A stretch of 64,000 nt of DNA from Telopea speciosissima (taxonomy: Eukaryota > Streptophyta > Magnoliopsida > Proteales > Proteaceae), in the NCBI RefSeq assembly GCF_018873765.1, contig NC_057923.1:21423913-21487912 (forward strand), in the 5' to 3' direction. The position numbers were made by a program, and so were the translations under genes. Shown here one piece after another: positions 24,001 through 32,690 of this stretch (positions within the stretch are counted from its first letter, which is position 1; each line of letters starts with the position of its first letter). The notes under the pieces are model-generated. The model did no database searches, was not told the DNA's origin, and saw nothing but the letters and a program-made list of their open reading frames with translations.

Positions 24001-27000
24001 GTCTTGATTTCATTATAAAAAATGTGAAACATGGATAAGAAATCAAAACGATCCTTCAAGAGGTACAACCAAGTGAGACGAGGATAATCGTCCACAAAAA
24101 TTACAAAATTCATAAACCCATGTTTATTTTTAACTCGACAAGGACCACAAATGTCTAAATGGACTAAAGAAAATAAAGACGGACTACAAGCCATAGAAAA
24201 AGAAGGGAATGAAGCACGATGGTGCTTTCCCAACTCGTAGGCCTCACATTCTAAACTAGACAAAGACTTAAAACTAAGAAACAAGAGTTTCAACCTAGAC
24301 AAAGACAAATGACCTAACCGAAAATGCCATTGGAAGGGAGTCACACCACCAACGGTATGGACAGCAACAGAAGAAGTTGGGGCAGCACCATTGAGGTAGT
24401 ACAGCCCATCCTTTTCATGCCCTCCACCAATCATCTTCCTCGTGTGAAGATCCTAGAAAACACAATGAGAAGGGAAAAAAGCTACAGAGCAATTTAAAGC
24501 CTTTGTTAATTGACTAACAAAAACTAAACTAGAAAGAAATTGAGGAACATGCAAAATGGAGGACAGATTAATGGAGGAGGTAGGGGACACTGTACCATGA
24601 CCAGAAACAGGGGTAGAAGAGCTATTATCAAGAATGACAGACATAGAAGTATCATGGGTGGTAAATGAAGTAAACAAAGAGGACTTACTAGTCATATGAG
24701 CAGATGCAGAATCAATGATCCAGGGAGTAGAGGTAGTAGTAAGGAAGGCAGGGTACCTGCATGAGCTAAGGTAGCAACAGAAGTGGAAGCCCCAGTAGAT
24801 GTATGAGTGGATGTCTCAAGACTCTGTAAACGGTGTAAGATCTAAGATATATCATCACAATTGGTAGATGAACCACCTGAGGAGGTTCCGGGTATGGTAT
24901 CACTAGAAGACACTGTATCATTACCACCATCAGATACTGCATGATGGCTAACTGGGGTGCCTATTCTGTTTTGCCATGTTTGACCGAACAAGTCTCAACT
25001 GTGTGATTAGACTTGCCACAATAAGAACGCTGCCTAGAAGAACGGTCGGTATGCTGTCCACCAGAACCACGAGCACTAGACCCATGGCCTCCCCTTGGCC
25101 CATGGCCTCTACCACGACCACGACCACGACCAGCAATAAAAGCAGAGTTGTCCTTAATAGAGGAGTCAGATTTCACAGGGGAGACAATACGCTGAAGGAG
25201 AGAATATGTATCAGCAAGAGTAGGGATTGTCCCGCCAGCAAATAGAAGTTGGTGACCCTTCAGTCTTCAGATTAGAATTCAAACCAGCCAAAAATTTAGA
25301 AACAAATAATTCATTGCGCTGAACCTTGAGCTTCTCAATATCAGTGGTGAGTGGTTGGAAAACATTCAACTCTTCAACCATGCCCTGAAACGCACTATAA
25401 TAGTCTTGGAGAGACTTGTCGAACTGTTGAAGTTGAAACAACTTCTCATAGAGGTCATAGATACGAGTCATATTCTTCTCTTGAGAATAGGTGTCCTTCA
25501 AGTCTTCCCACACACCCTTAGCAGTAGTGTGGAACATAACATTAGTAGCAATTCGGGCTCCATACTGTTCCACAACCAAATAAGTGTGATTGCATTTTCC
25601 TTCATCCATTCACCATATTCTTGGTCTTCAGAGGCAAGGGGATCAGATGTAATATAGTTGAGTTTATCTTTGGCCATAATAAAAACCTTCATAGCTCGAG
25701 CCCACAGTACATAGTTAGAACTCCTTTTGAGTTTGATAGAGGTGATGGTTACGTTCACATTATCCGTAAGAGGAGCAGTAGTCTTCATCTCAGTCATAAT
25801 GAAGAAAGGCAAAGATGGGCAGCAGGAATAATAACCGACGCACCACAAGCAAGTAGAACTGGTAGCAAAATACTAGGCACAGAAGCAGCAGCAACAAACA
25901 GATCCAGCACCCGAAAAAAAGTCGATCATCTTGTCAGGGTTTTGGAAACCCAAAAAAAAAATCGGTCTGTAAGGAGGATATCTAATAGTAGAAGCAAGTA
26001 GAGTCCAATATGGAGCCAATACATTGCTGGAATGAAGAACCAGCAATAGGGTATACTTCCCAGAAGAAGTAAATTAGCAGATCAGCATAATAAATAAAAA
26101 AATAAAAATTCGAGCAGCAGGGTATGAATACCTCTTGAAGAAGCATAAATCGGTAAGGTTTAATAACCAATAGTAGCAACCAAGCAGAAGAAATGCAATG
26201 CACCCAAATAATCAGCCATTAACAAAAAAAAAATCACAAGAGAGAGGTTCTCTGGAACAGAAATCGATTTCAGGCAAAACCCTGAAAAAGTCGATTTTAG
26301 CAGAGGAGAGGGAAATCGACTGAATATTCTTCAATCAGCAACTCAGCAACTTGAAAAAGGCTTGTAGGCAATAATAGAGTCCTCCATTGATGAGAGACAG
26401 AGGCTTAAGTCATAGTAGATGCAGCAATAGGTGGCTGCACACCACAGGATTCAAAAATAAAATAAAAGGAAAAATCAGGAGAAGCGAGAATGAGAATGAT
26501 TTGATTACAGTAGCTCTGATACCATGTTACAAAACCAGAATCCTGCAACCAAACCAAGGCAAGGAGAAAGGAAAGAGAAGAGAAGAGACAGCCAAAGTCA
26601 TGGGAGGTTGCTTGCGGCTAGAATAGAATGCCTAACCGCAGGCCCCTCCTCTGTTTATAATAATCATCAATAAAAATAACATGGGGATTAAAATATCCAT
26701 GTTCACGAAACTGTTCACGACACTTTTCATGTGAACAGTGTCATAGCCCAAAAGACCAAAATAGCCCTAAAACTCAACAGGGGGCTTGTGTGATTTTCCC
26801 ATCTGATAGGAGGCACATAAGGTAGATGAAGTTGCGCATGTGATGGGGAACTAAGAGTGAGATATAATAGACTACAGGGTGCCCGAGGATGGATGGCTGA
26901 GTCGATCATGCCAAATGGACGTGGAAACCCATTTACCAAGGAAGAGAGCCGATTGTGGGGTGAGAGATGGAGGCTGCGCAGGTAAACGGGGTAGGCGGTA

Positions 27001-29472
27001 GAGACCATCTTTAATAATCCTACGGAGCAGGATTGTCCCGTACGAGGTTCCTTCACATATCAATAGTTGGGGTGAAACTCAGGGCTGACATTATTATCAG
27101 AAGTGAAGCGACATACAGATAATAAGTTTTTGGTTATTTAAGGCACCTGTAAGATATCATGGAGCTAGAAATCATAGGGTGAAGAAAAATAGTGACCAAT
27201 ATGGTGAATGCGCAAAACTACCCTGTTACCGACTCGAACTTGGTCATTACTGTTATAAGGAGACTGGATATTCAAGTTGACTAGGTCTTCCATGAGATGG
27301 TGAGTAGCGTCGCCGTCTAGATACCAGGCCATATCAAAGGAAGATGGTGGAGTGGCAAGAAGTGCTTGACGCTCTGGCGGAGGAGAGGCATGGTAGCTGG
27401 GATTGAACTGATAATAGCAAGACATGGTAGTATGGTTGGCACAATTGTATATCTGGCAAGTAGGGAGAGCAAGTAACACCATAGGAGATTGTTACTGCGG
27501 GTAGGAAAAGTTGGGGCTACATCCACGGCCGCGACAGGGACGACCAACACCACCAGTAGGGGAACGATGGCCACCACCACCACCAGTAGAAGGGTTGAAG
27601 GAGGACGAGCTCGATCCCTTGGCAGAGAGATTTTCTCAGTAGTGGGTATATCCAATGGGAGTAGAACATTGCTCCTTGAGAATCTCCTAGCTAAGGAGAA
27701 GGTCAGTGAAGTCGTCAAGAGATAGAGGATCCAGATGGCTAGTGATTGATGTGGTGAAGGAGTCACAGTCAGAACCAAGGCCAGACAGTGCTTAGAATCA
27801 CATCCAGTTCAAAAACGGGCTGGGACGCAGCAGCGAGATTGTCAACCAGGCCTTTGATGCGTTAGAGATAGTCAATCATGGAGAAGGATCCTTTCTTGAG
27901 CTAAGAGAGCTGATATTTAAGTTGCAAAATAAGGGCTCGGGACTGAGATGCGTAGATGCGTGCTAAGGTAGTCCAAGATGCGTGAGAGGAAAAAAGAGCA
28001 AGGATATTGGCCAATGCATGCTCAATGAGAGAGGAGATAATCCAACTGAGGATTATCTTGTCCTACATGGGTCCAAAGGAGGAAGAAGGTGTGGAGGGAG
28101 TAATGAGTGAGCAGGGAGGGCAGGGAAAAGTACCATCAACATACCTGTATAAGTCGTAGCATGGAGGAGAGGGAGGAATTGGGATTTCCAAAGGAGATAG
28201 TTGGATTGATCTAGTTTAACAGGAAGAAATTGAACAACGTTAGAGGGGGAGACAATGGCGGGAGAAGAAGGAGGAGGAGGGGAGGTGGTGGAAGAATCCA
28301 ATGAGGTCATGAATTTAGTTGACATGTGTCAGTGGCTCTAATATCATGTAAGATAGGAAGATTGAGTTGTGTGATTGCCCTTAGTCTAGCGATGGGGATT
28401 AGGTTGTATTTATAATACATTTAGAATGGATATAAGAGATAGAGTTTGTTACAATATGATAAGATAAGATCAGCCTTAGCCATGTAACAGCATTTGTGCG
28501 GGAACTCTAGAGAGGGAAGCTGACTTAGTCTCAGCCTTATCTACAATTTGAATTTGAACTGGTGTCTTATCCGTAATACCTCGACTGCGTCCTATCATGG
28601 TTCCTAGTCACAATTTGGATACTAATTTCTGCAGTTCTGCCACCATCAGCACAAGCAGGTGGAAATTTCTACAAAATTTGTTTATCATCCCATCACCTTT
28701 CAACATTCTTGTCAAGATCAACATAGAAGAAACCCCTTTTTCCACGCGGTGGAAACATGGTGGGGGAGACTGGTATATACTGGTAAGCAAAGAAATTTTT
28801 TTGGCTCTATATGGAAGAGGGATAAATATTATATCAATTTCAAAAACAGGGATACTAGATACATATCAAACCGTGCATCACAGTAGCCTGCAACCAGATA
28901 ATTCACTAAACTAGAGAAAAGTAACATAGTGTAACCATTTACTCCACAGAGGACGATTACAAGAATAACAAACAACAGAGAAACAAGGATATTCAACATA
29001 AATGGAACCCTTGACACTGTGTTTTCTGGGGGAAGCCCTAAGCACTAAGAAATGGAGGAAAAAGAAAAGCCCACCTCACCAATTTCAAAGAACTTGGTTC
29101 TTATTGCAAGTCAAAGCCCAATAATCTGCCATTCCCATCAAAAGCAAAAAGGGCCAAAAGTTGACCAAAAATGAATAGAATCTCGAACTAACCTGTCATC
29201 AAAGCATCAACAGCTCTCGCCCTAGACTGAAGGAATGAAAAAGAAGATATAGCAGCACGAAAAACTGCTCTCCTCCTGCAGAATTTGGCCTCATTAGAAT
29301 TTTCCGGCCGCAGAGAAGCTGCGGCAACTGTGCTTTTACTCTTATTCTTCTTATTGGGGTCTGCATTTTTTATGTTAGAACAGAAGAAGGAAGATGGAGA
29401 ATAAGAAGAGGGCGTGAGAGATTGATATAGTGGCGATTGAAGAAAGGAAGAGCTCCCCATCACAAAGTTCAT
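13293..29472 (-). CDS. MFP1: MFP1, MAR-binding filament-like protein 1 (four exons)
   Basis: Spliced CDS: 29472-29193, 15481-15420, 15312-15172 and 15008-13293. All junctions are GT-AG, frames join cleanly, and the product is 732 aa, close to the roughly 726 aa of the Arabidopsis protein. Domain order is a plastid transit region, one hydrophobic segment, a very long coiled coil and a short basic C-terminus, as in MFP1. MFP1 is known as a plant coiled-coil protein that binds matrix-attachment DNA in vitro and resides mainly on thylakoid membranes with its C-terminal domain in the stroma, probably linked to nucleoids. Start M1 (MNFVMGSS) aligns with the known N-terminus; M5 is a possible alternative. 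Intron 1 is 13,711 bp and filled with retrotransposons; introns 2 and 3 are 107 and 163 bp. No stop or frameshift is seen in any exon, so the gene looks functional. Confidence 0.93.
15172..15312 (-). CDS. MFP1: MFP1 exon 3 (membrane segment)
   Basis: 141 bp, residues 115-161. It carries [12 protein letters not shown] followed by [12 protein letters not shown], the hydrophobic segment (about residues 125-146) conserved in MFP1 and thought to anchor it in the membrane. Acceptor TTTGTGCACAG|CAACTAC, donor GAATCT|GTATAA, both phase 0. It ends TIES, the start of the coiled coil. Confidence 0.9.
15420..15481 (-). CDS. MFP1: MFP1 exon 2
   Basis: 62 bp, residues 94-114 ([10 protein letters not shown]...NLQK). 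Acceptor TTAATGCAG|ATGAG, donor CAAAAG|GTGTGT. It matches the low-complexity linker between transit region and membrane segment. The phase fits exon 1 exactly. Confidence 0.87.
15649..15814 (+). mobile_element. Au SINE, apparently full length, in MFP1 intron 1
   Basis: A tRNA-like head (GGTGAGCCTTGGTGCAACGG with box A, and GGTTCGAGTC as box B) is followed by the characteristic Au body: GTGACCAAATGGTCAC, AACAGCCTCTTTGCG, GGTAAGGCTGC and GGCGGGAGTCTCGTGCACTGGG, with a T-rich end. A perfect 20-bp target-site duplication, TAGGCATGAATGAATGCTTG, lies at 15629-15648 and 15815-15834. Au SINEs are a known, widely distributed plant family. The intact duplication implies a fairly recent insertion. It lies about 150 bp from MFP1 exon 2, in sense orientation relative to the plus strand. 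Confidence 0.95.
16320..16550 (-). repeat. 3' LTR of Copia B
   Basis: Plus-strand ends TGTAAGATAGG and CCGTAATACA. Colinear with 28347-28578, with scattered substitutions. A TATA-like word (minus strand ATTATAAATAC, about 16378-16390) is the likely promoter core. Confidence 0.88.
16555..16897 (-). pseudogene. Copia B RNase H, C-terminal part
   Basis: Minus-strand reading gives [15 protein letters not shown] (about 16850-16890), the catalytic RNase H segment, and ends with [10 protein letters not shown] (about 16600-16640), the usual copia C-terminal signature. The N-terminal half is at 19048-19198; a gypsy insertion separates them. Confidence 0.8.
16898..18173 (-). repeat. 3' LTR of the deleted gypsy element
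   Basis: About 1,276 bp, same family as 124-1247. Preceded on the minus strand by the purine tract AAGCTGGGGAGAGT (18187-18174). The 16980-17530 part is rich in degenerate CCCTAA words, an LTR feature rather than telomeric repeats. It contains a splice-donor-like CCAGTAAGTT near 17575. Confidence 0.85.
18174..18804 (-). pseudogene. Gypsy internal fragment with charged-repeat frame
   Basis: An open minus-strand frame from 18804 reads a highly charged segment ([18 protein letters not shown]), an acidic region and then [15 protein letters not shown] just before the polypurine tract. It shares the terminal segment with 1-100. No domain can be named; it may be the end of a gypsy polyprotein or an extra ORF. 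The ATG at 18804 sits near the deletion junction and is probably not a natural start. Confidence 0.5.
19048..20160 (-). pseudogene. Copia B reverse transcriptase and RNase H start
   Basis: Minus-strand RT begins around 20060 with NGTWTLVP and NKWVF, continues with [11 protein letters not shown] and [16 protein letters not shown] (about 19680), and has YVDD at about 19535. A frameshift follows YVDD. RNase H starts at 19198 ([38 protein letters not shown]) and stops at the gypsy insertion at 19047. Several frameshifts and stops are present. Confidence 0.85.
20160..21159 (-). pseudogene. Copia B integrase
   Basis: After Copia C the minus-strand frame resumes with [17 protein letters not shown] (about 21070-21120), the first integrase block, followed by FIDDFSWFTWPFPL (about 21000-21040), QSDGT and C...[13 protein letters not shown] (about 20800-20850), the DDE-type blocks of copia integrase. 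Frame changes are frequent. The stretch 20160-20760 is the poorly conserved integrase C-terminus and linker. Confidence 0.8.
21160..21442 (-). repeat. 3' LTR of Copia C with an expanded GA-rich minisatellite
   Basis: Plus-strand ends TGTTACAAAACC and GAAACTGAACA. Colinear with 26525-26779, but 21195-21262 contains about two extra copies of a ~24-bp purine unit (AGAGAAAAGAAGAAAAGAG) that the other LTR lacks. The internal side carries the purine tract CTTGAGGGGCAG on the minus strand (21454-21443). Confidence 0.9.
21560..22475 (-). pseudogene. Copia C RT (C-terminal half) and RNase H
   Basis: [21 protein letters not shown] is followed by VYVDN (about 22405), where the second Asp of the catalytic YVDD is Asn. 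Downstream [21 protein letters not shown] (about 22240-22310) is typical. RNase H from about 21985: [39 protein letters not shown] and IYCDNHAAI, with a frame disruption near 21660. Confidence 0.85.
22476..22590 (-). mobile_element. 5'-truncated Au SINE inside Copia C RT
   Basis: The reverse complement shows the Au 3' body only: GGAAACGGCCTCTCTGCG, GGTAAGGCTGCGTAC, CCGCAGTGGCGGGAGCCTCG and a T/G-rich tail on the low-coordinate side. The tRNA-related head is missing. An ~18-bp duplication, ACAGAATGGT(T/C)AGARTAA, flanks it at 22458-22475 and 22591-22608, with two mismatches. It splits the RT coding region. Confidence 0.9.
22609..23720 (-). pseudogene. Copia C RT N-terminus and integrase C-terminal region
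   Basis: Minus strand: integrase C-terminal segment with [20 protein letters not shown] (about 23570-23620; usually FLGYsxxxKGYRCY), a Ser/Pro-rich linker, then RT with [21 protein letters not shown] (about 23030-23095) and [10 protein letters not shown]. The segment 22609-22910 retains GCGLRTL- and LHEVYM-like RT pieces in shifted frames. Confidence 0.8.
23720..24760 (-). pseudogene. Copia C protease region and integrase core
   Basis: A protease-side segment at 24453-24695 includes [36 protein letters not shown], the usual copia protease-to-pre-integrase bridge. Pre-integrase [16 protein letters not shown] is at about 24310-24340 and integrase [37 protein letters not shown] at about 24050-24160. 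The frame breaks after about 23997. Confidence 0.83.
24900..25799 (-). pseudogene. Copia C gag with zinc knuckle
   Basis: Gag begins at about 25797 ([10 protein letters not shown]...). It runs through [15 protein letters not shown] and, after a frameshift near 25600, [30 protein letters not shown]. An Arg/Gly-rich [14 protein letters not shown] tract follows at about 25080-25130. A CCHC-type knuckle, [11 protein letters not shown], lies at about 24990-25020; the first Cys of the usual form appears to be Tyr. Confidence 0.83.
26525..26779 (-). repeat. 5' LTR of Copia C and adjacent primer binding site
   Basis: LTR with the same ends as 21160-21442. The minus-strand sequence right after it (26524-26511) is TGGTATCAGAGCTA, an initiator tRNA-Met type primer site. 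A TATA-like TTTATAATAATC lies in both LTRs. Confidence 0.9.
26780..28325 (-). pseudogene. Copia B gag, protease and pre-integrase
   Basis: Gag starts at 28325 ([12 protein letters not shown], Pro/Ser-rich) and contains [23 protein letters not shown], a typical copia gag opening. The protease-side segment [15 protein letters not shown] (about 27300-27330) has GD where an active copy has TG. Pre-integrase [13 protein letters not shown] (about 26872-26910) and QMGKSHK (near 26790) end at the Copia C insertion. Several frameshifts. Confidence 0.83.
28347..28578 (-). repeat. 5' LTR of Copia B and primer binding site
   Basis: Colinear with 16320-16550. The adjacent minus-strand sequence TGATATTAGAGCC (28345-28333) is a slightly diverged initiator tRNA-Met primer site. 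Confidence 0.86.
29193..29472 (-). CDS. MFP1: MFP1 exon 1 (transit peptide)
   Basis: Residues 1-93. Ser-rich start followed by a basic stretch ([13 protein letters not shown]) and [13 protein letters not shown], which resembles a chloroplast or thylakoid targeting region. The donor is ATGACAG|GTTAGT, leaving one base that completes an Asp codon at the start of exon 2. It lies 13.7 kb from exon 2, so gene finders may miss it or assign it to a separate locus. Confidence 0.88.
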
Positions 29473-29640
29473 CGCTGTTGCTTCCTCCCAGAGATAAATG
29501 GAGCACTGAACAGTCTATTTCGACCATTGTAGTCGGCTTCTGTGAGCAGCAACCAAAATATTCCTTGCTTCTTCCAATAATTTCAATAAAGCCATTTTCT
29601 TGATAAACCAGGGAAATGGGATTTCGACCATTGCTTTTGA

Positions 29641-31582
29641 CATTTTTTTGGGATTTTTACAAATGTCCCCCTAAAAATGCTCATTTGTTCAAATGCCCTT
29701 CTACAATTTTTTTAATTGCAAATTTTTCCTTAATTTTATAACAGTTTAGCACTTTGGTTGGATCGTTAATTTGGGATGTTAGATGTTAATTTTAGGGAAT
29801 CTAATGACCAAAAATGCCTTTTTGATAAGAACCCACCAAATTCTCCTCATCTTTTCCAAATGGTTTAGGGTTTGAACCTGAAAATCAAACCCTAAACCAT
29901 TTGGGGAAGATGAACCCTAAATCAAACCTCCAAAATTGAAATAGTACCTTTTCAAAGCCAAAACCTCCGACCCAGAGTAAAATATGAGAGTTTGAAGACT
30001 CTTTGATAACTGATTTCAAGGTTTCTTAACTTGTCAGCTTTTTACTAATTTTTGCACAATTTCTTCTTTCCACCATTCTTGCATCTTTCGTTGGTTCTTA
30101 CAATTATTCCCACCCTTGTTTTCTTTCTTCTTAATGCCATGCCCCTGTCCATCAAACTAGGTTTCATTCGCAATCTCTAATTATTCCATCTGTGTTGTAG
30201 AATGATTTATGTTGGTTGTTATTCTAGGTAAGTTTTTCTTCTCTTCATCCCATTTAGAGTCGTCGACGGGAAAACCTTTTCAGTTCATGAAAGCTTCTTG
30301 GCACATACACTGAATGAATGCTATATGAATTATTCAATATTGTATCAACCACCGACACCATTGGCCTAACCTTCCTCCTAATGAAAGAAACGAACAAGAT
30401 AAAAATTCACAGCTGGGTTTTTAATTTCTCCATGTTAAATTACAATTTACAACATTTTAATGGAATATCATCACTTGATTGGATTGTTTGGGGAAGAGAA
30501 AAATCTCAAGGAGATGGCCAGTCCTTTCGGATTTTGAAACTATAACTGATGTCCAAATAACACTTGCCATTGTTGTGAATCATTATCCTCTACGGTTTCC
30601 TGATCGGTGCGGTTCCCTAGTGCCTCTCACAAGAGGGGTGTGGGATACACCTGGAGCATCTAACCGAACACTCTACCCGGATGGAGTCCACCCTTCTCTT
30701 GTGAGAGGCCCTAGGGGACCGTACCAATTAGAGAACCGCATAGGATAAAAATTCCATCGTCGTCTTCGAACTGAAAGGAGAAAATTGTAAAAACAAAATG
30801 AACCACACATGGGGTTCCAGATATATATAAACTTGAAAACTGAGAATAGCTTATTGGGGCTTCTATTTTTACCTTGGTTCTTGCAGGATACGAGCCCCTT
30901 GCAAACATACCAGAAGGGGTTTTTTTCTTCTTCCAATTCATACCATACATGTAAGGCTCTTGCCGAGGACTGAAAGTTCCCAGCATCACTATTGTATTCT
31001 CAATTGTTATGATTTTGTTATTTATAAATCAGGAAGAGAAATTGTTTAAGAAAACAATGGAGAGAAGAAAAAGCCAATCATGCCGAGCGACATAGGATCT
31101 TAATTTTACCTCTAAAATTGTTAGTTCCTATCCAAAACTAGAACTCCCGACCCCTCAACAAGAAGTGATTCTTGCAAGCTTCAATTCGACATTTACTCAT
31201 AAACAAGATATCTCTTTTTCTTCTCAACATAGTAAACCAAGAGCATAACAAGATGAACCCATTTCAATTTTGGAGGTTTGATTTTAGGGTTTATCTTTCC
31301 CAAATGGTTTAGGGTTTGATTCAGTTTCAAACCCTAAACCATTTGGGGAAGATGAGGGCAATTTGGTCATTTTATTCTTTAATTTTGGTGGGTTTTTATC
31401 AGAATGGCATTTTGGTCATTAGATTCCCTGAAACTAATGTCTAACGTCTCAAATTAACGGACTGGACCAAAGTGCTACACTATTTTGAAAGTAGGGGGAG
31501 TTTGCAATTAGAAAAATTGTAGTAGGGCATTTGGACAAATGACCGTTTTCAAGGAGGCATTTGTAAAAATCCAAAAAAAATG
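29641..31582. mobile_element. 1.9 kb long-TIR (foldback/MULE-like) element upstream of MFP1
   Basis: The left arm (29641 to about 29945) and the reverse complement of the right arm (about 31257-31582) are similar over roughly 300 bp. Shared blocks include GGATTTTTACAAATG, CATTTGTxCAAATGCCC, TTTAGCACTTTGGTT and ATCTAATGACCAAAAATGCC. Each arm also has a small palindrome, CCAAATGGTTTAGGGTTTGA with its complement. The middle has no transposase-like frame and contains a second foldback MITE. No direct target-site duplication is evident. It begins about 170 bp upstream of the MFP1 start codon. Confidence 0.8.
30580..30753. mobile_element. Foldback MITE nested in the long-TIR element
   Basis: The first ~55 bp (TTATCCTCTACGG ... 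CCTCTCACAAGAG) pair with the last ~55 bp (CTCTTGTGAGAGG ... CGCATAGGATAA), leaving a loop of roughly 60 bp. The words GTTCCCTAGTGCCTCT recur in 40815-41002. No coding capacity. Confidence 0.75.
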
Positions 31583-31599
31583 ATAAAAGTTCTAGACAG

Positions 31600-31810
31600 A
31601 TAGTTGAGGAGGTATTCCTATGCCGACATCTTGTTTTGTTGGACCTCATTGGTGCACGAACTAGTGACGGTTATGTCGTCAACATACACTAGGATGTAGA
31701 GTTGCAGGTTGGGACGGTTGTGCACATAGAGGGTAGTGTTGGAGGTCGACAACCGAAACCAAGAGAGGTGAGAAAGGAGTCAAGGCGATGAGCCCCCATA
31801 ATAGTGTCCA
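31600..31810 (-). pseudogene. Copia reverse transcriptase fragment
   Basis: Minus-strand translation gives LQLYILVYVDDITVTSS around 31650-31720, the catalytic copia RT block, with a LYVHN-type lead-in. Only about 200 bp remain and no LTRs are associated. Confidence 0.75.
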
Positions 31811-31974
31811 ACCTAAGAAAACAAGACTAGCTGAATAATTCCAATCGGATCAAATGTTTATTAAATGGTTATCAAGTAGGTAGTCCTTTGGGTCTGAGGA
31901 TTGAATTCATTTCATTTCCTTCTCTCAGACATTTCTATATCTCTGCTTTGCTGGACCGATAGCCCTCTTTAGTT

Positions 31975-32690
31975 TGATTTTTTTTTTTTTCTGTTTTTAT
32001 TATTACTTGTTATGTTATTTGGCAGGCTAGAAACAATTTTCTGTTTAATTCGGTACAGCCTAACCCTGGTCAGATTCTTTGTCGAATAAACCAGTGGTTA
32101 TTGGAACTAAGGATTACCCCACCCCTCTCTTCGAATTTTAATGTCTTTTCTTCTTCTCAATTGGATTTGTCGGATTATACTAAAATGCTTCTTTGTCCAG
32201 TTTTGATTTACCCATGTTAGATTTTCCTGTTTTGTTATGCGTAGGATTTGATTGCAAAGTTTTAGGTAAGCCGGGTTGGGTCTTTGATTTTTTGGTTGAT
32301 GGAAAACTTCTGTTTCTGACTGCCGGTCGAAGTAAAAACTACCATTTTTTGGAACCTGAGCTGACTGGAATCTTCAACGCTCTAGATTTTGCTGCCTTGA
32401 GAGGTTTGAAGCTGAAAGAAGTTTGGTACTCTAATGAAATGCTACTAGGACTTCTTCCAACTCCATCCCTTTCCCCCTGGCCCCTTGAAGTCCTAGACTA
32501 TTTTTTGAAGATATCTACCAAAACTACTGACATGTCTTTTAAGTTAATTCTAATCCCCCTCTTGTTAATTGGTTTAGGTCTTTTCTAGTTTCTGCCCCCC
32601 ATACCCCATGCTGTATATAGACTTTTGTAAATCAAACTTTTCCATCTAAATATTAATCTTTCCTTTTTCCATAAAAAAAATATATATATT
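31975..32690 (+). mobile_element. 5'-truncated LINE, RNase H end and 3' tail
   Basis: Plus-strand peptides start QARNNFLFNSVQPNPGQILCRINQWL (about 32020-32100). After a gap comes the frame at 32193-32588 with GKPGWVFDFLVDGKLLFLTAG and ELTGIFNALDFAALRGLKLKEVWYSNE, an RVT_3-like RNase H fold as at plant LINE ORF2 ends. A short 3' UTR ends in A- and TA-rich sequence near 32690. Because the 5' end is missing, this looks like a truncated retrotransposition product. Confidence 0.65.

Larger units (their letters stand above)
21160..26779 (-). mobile_element. Copia element C, nested in Copia B
   Basis: LTRs at 21160-21442 and 26525-26779, a primer site beside the 5' LTR, a polypurine tract beside the 3' LTR, and gag-PR-IN-RT-RH in order on the minus strand. 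Flanking 5-mers are GGGAG (21155-21159) and GGGGG (26780-26784), one mismatch. It interrupts Copia B between the pre-integrase zinc-binding region and the first integrase block. A truncated Au SINE has inserted into its RT. Confidence 0.9.
16320..28578 (-). mobile_element. Copia element B, nested host, in MFP1 intron 1
   Basis: LTRs at 16320-16550 and 28347-28578 enclose a minus-strand copia gag-pol. Two insertions split it: a deleted gypsy element (16898-19047) and Copia C (21160-26779). Without them the element would be about 4.5 kb. A candidate duplication is CCTCT (16315-16319) versus CCTCG (28579-28583), one mismatch. It lies entirely within intron 1 of MFP1, in the same orientation as the gene. 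Confidence 0.88.
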
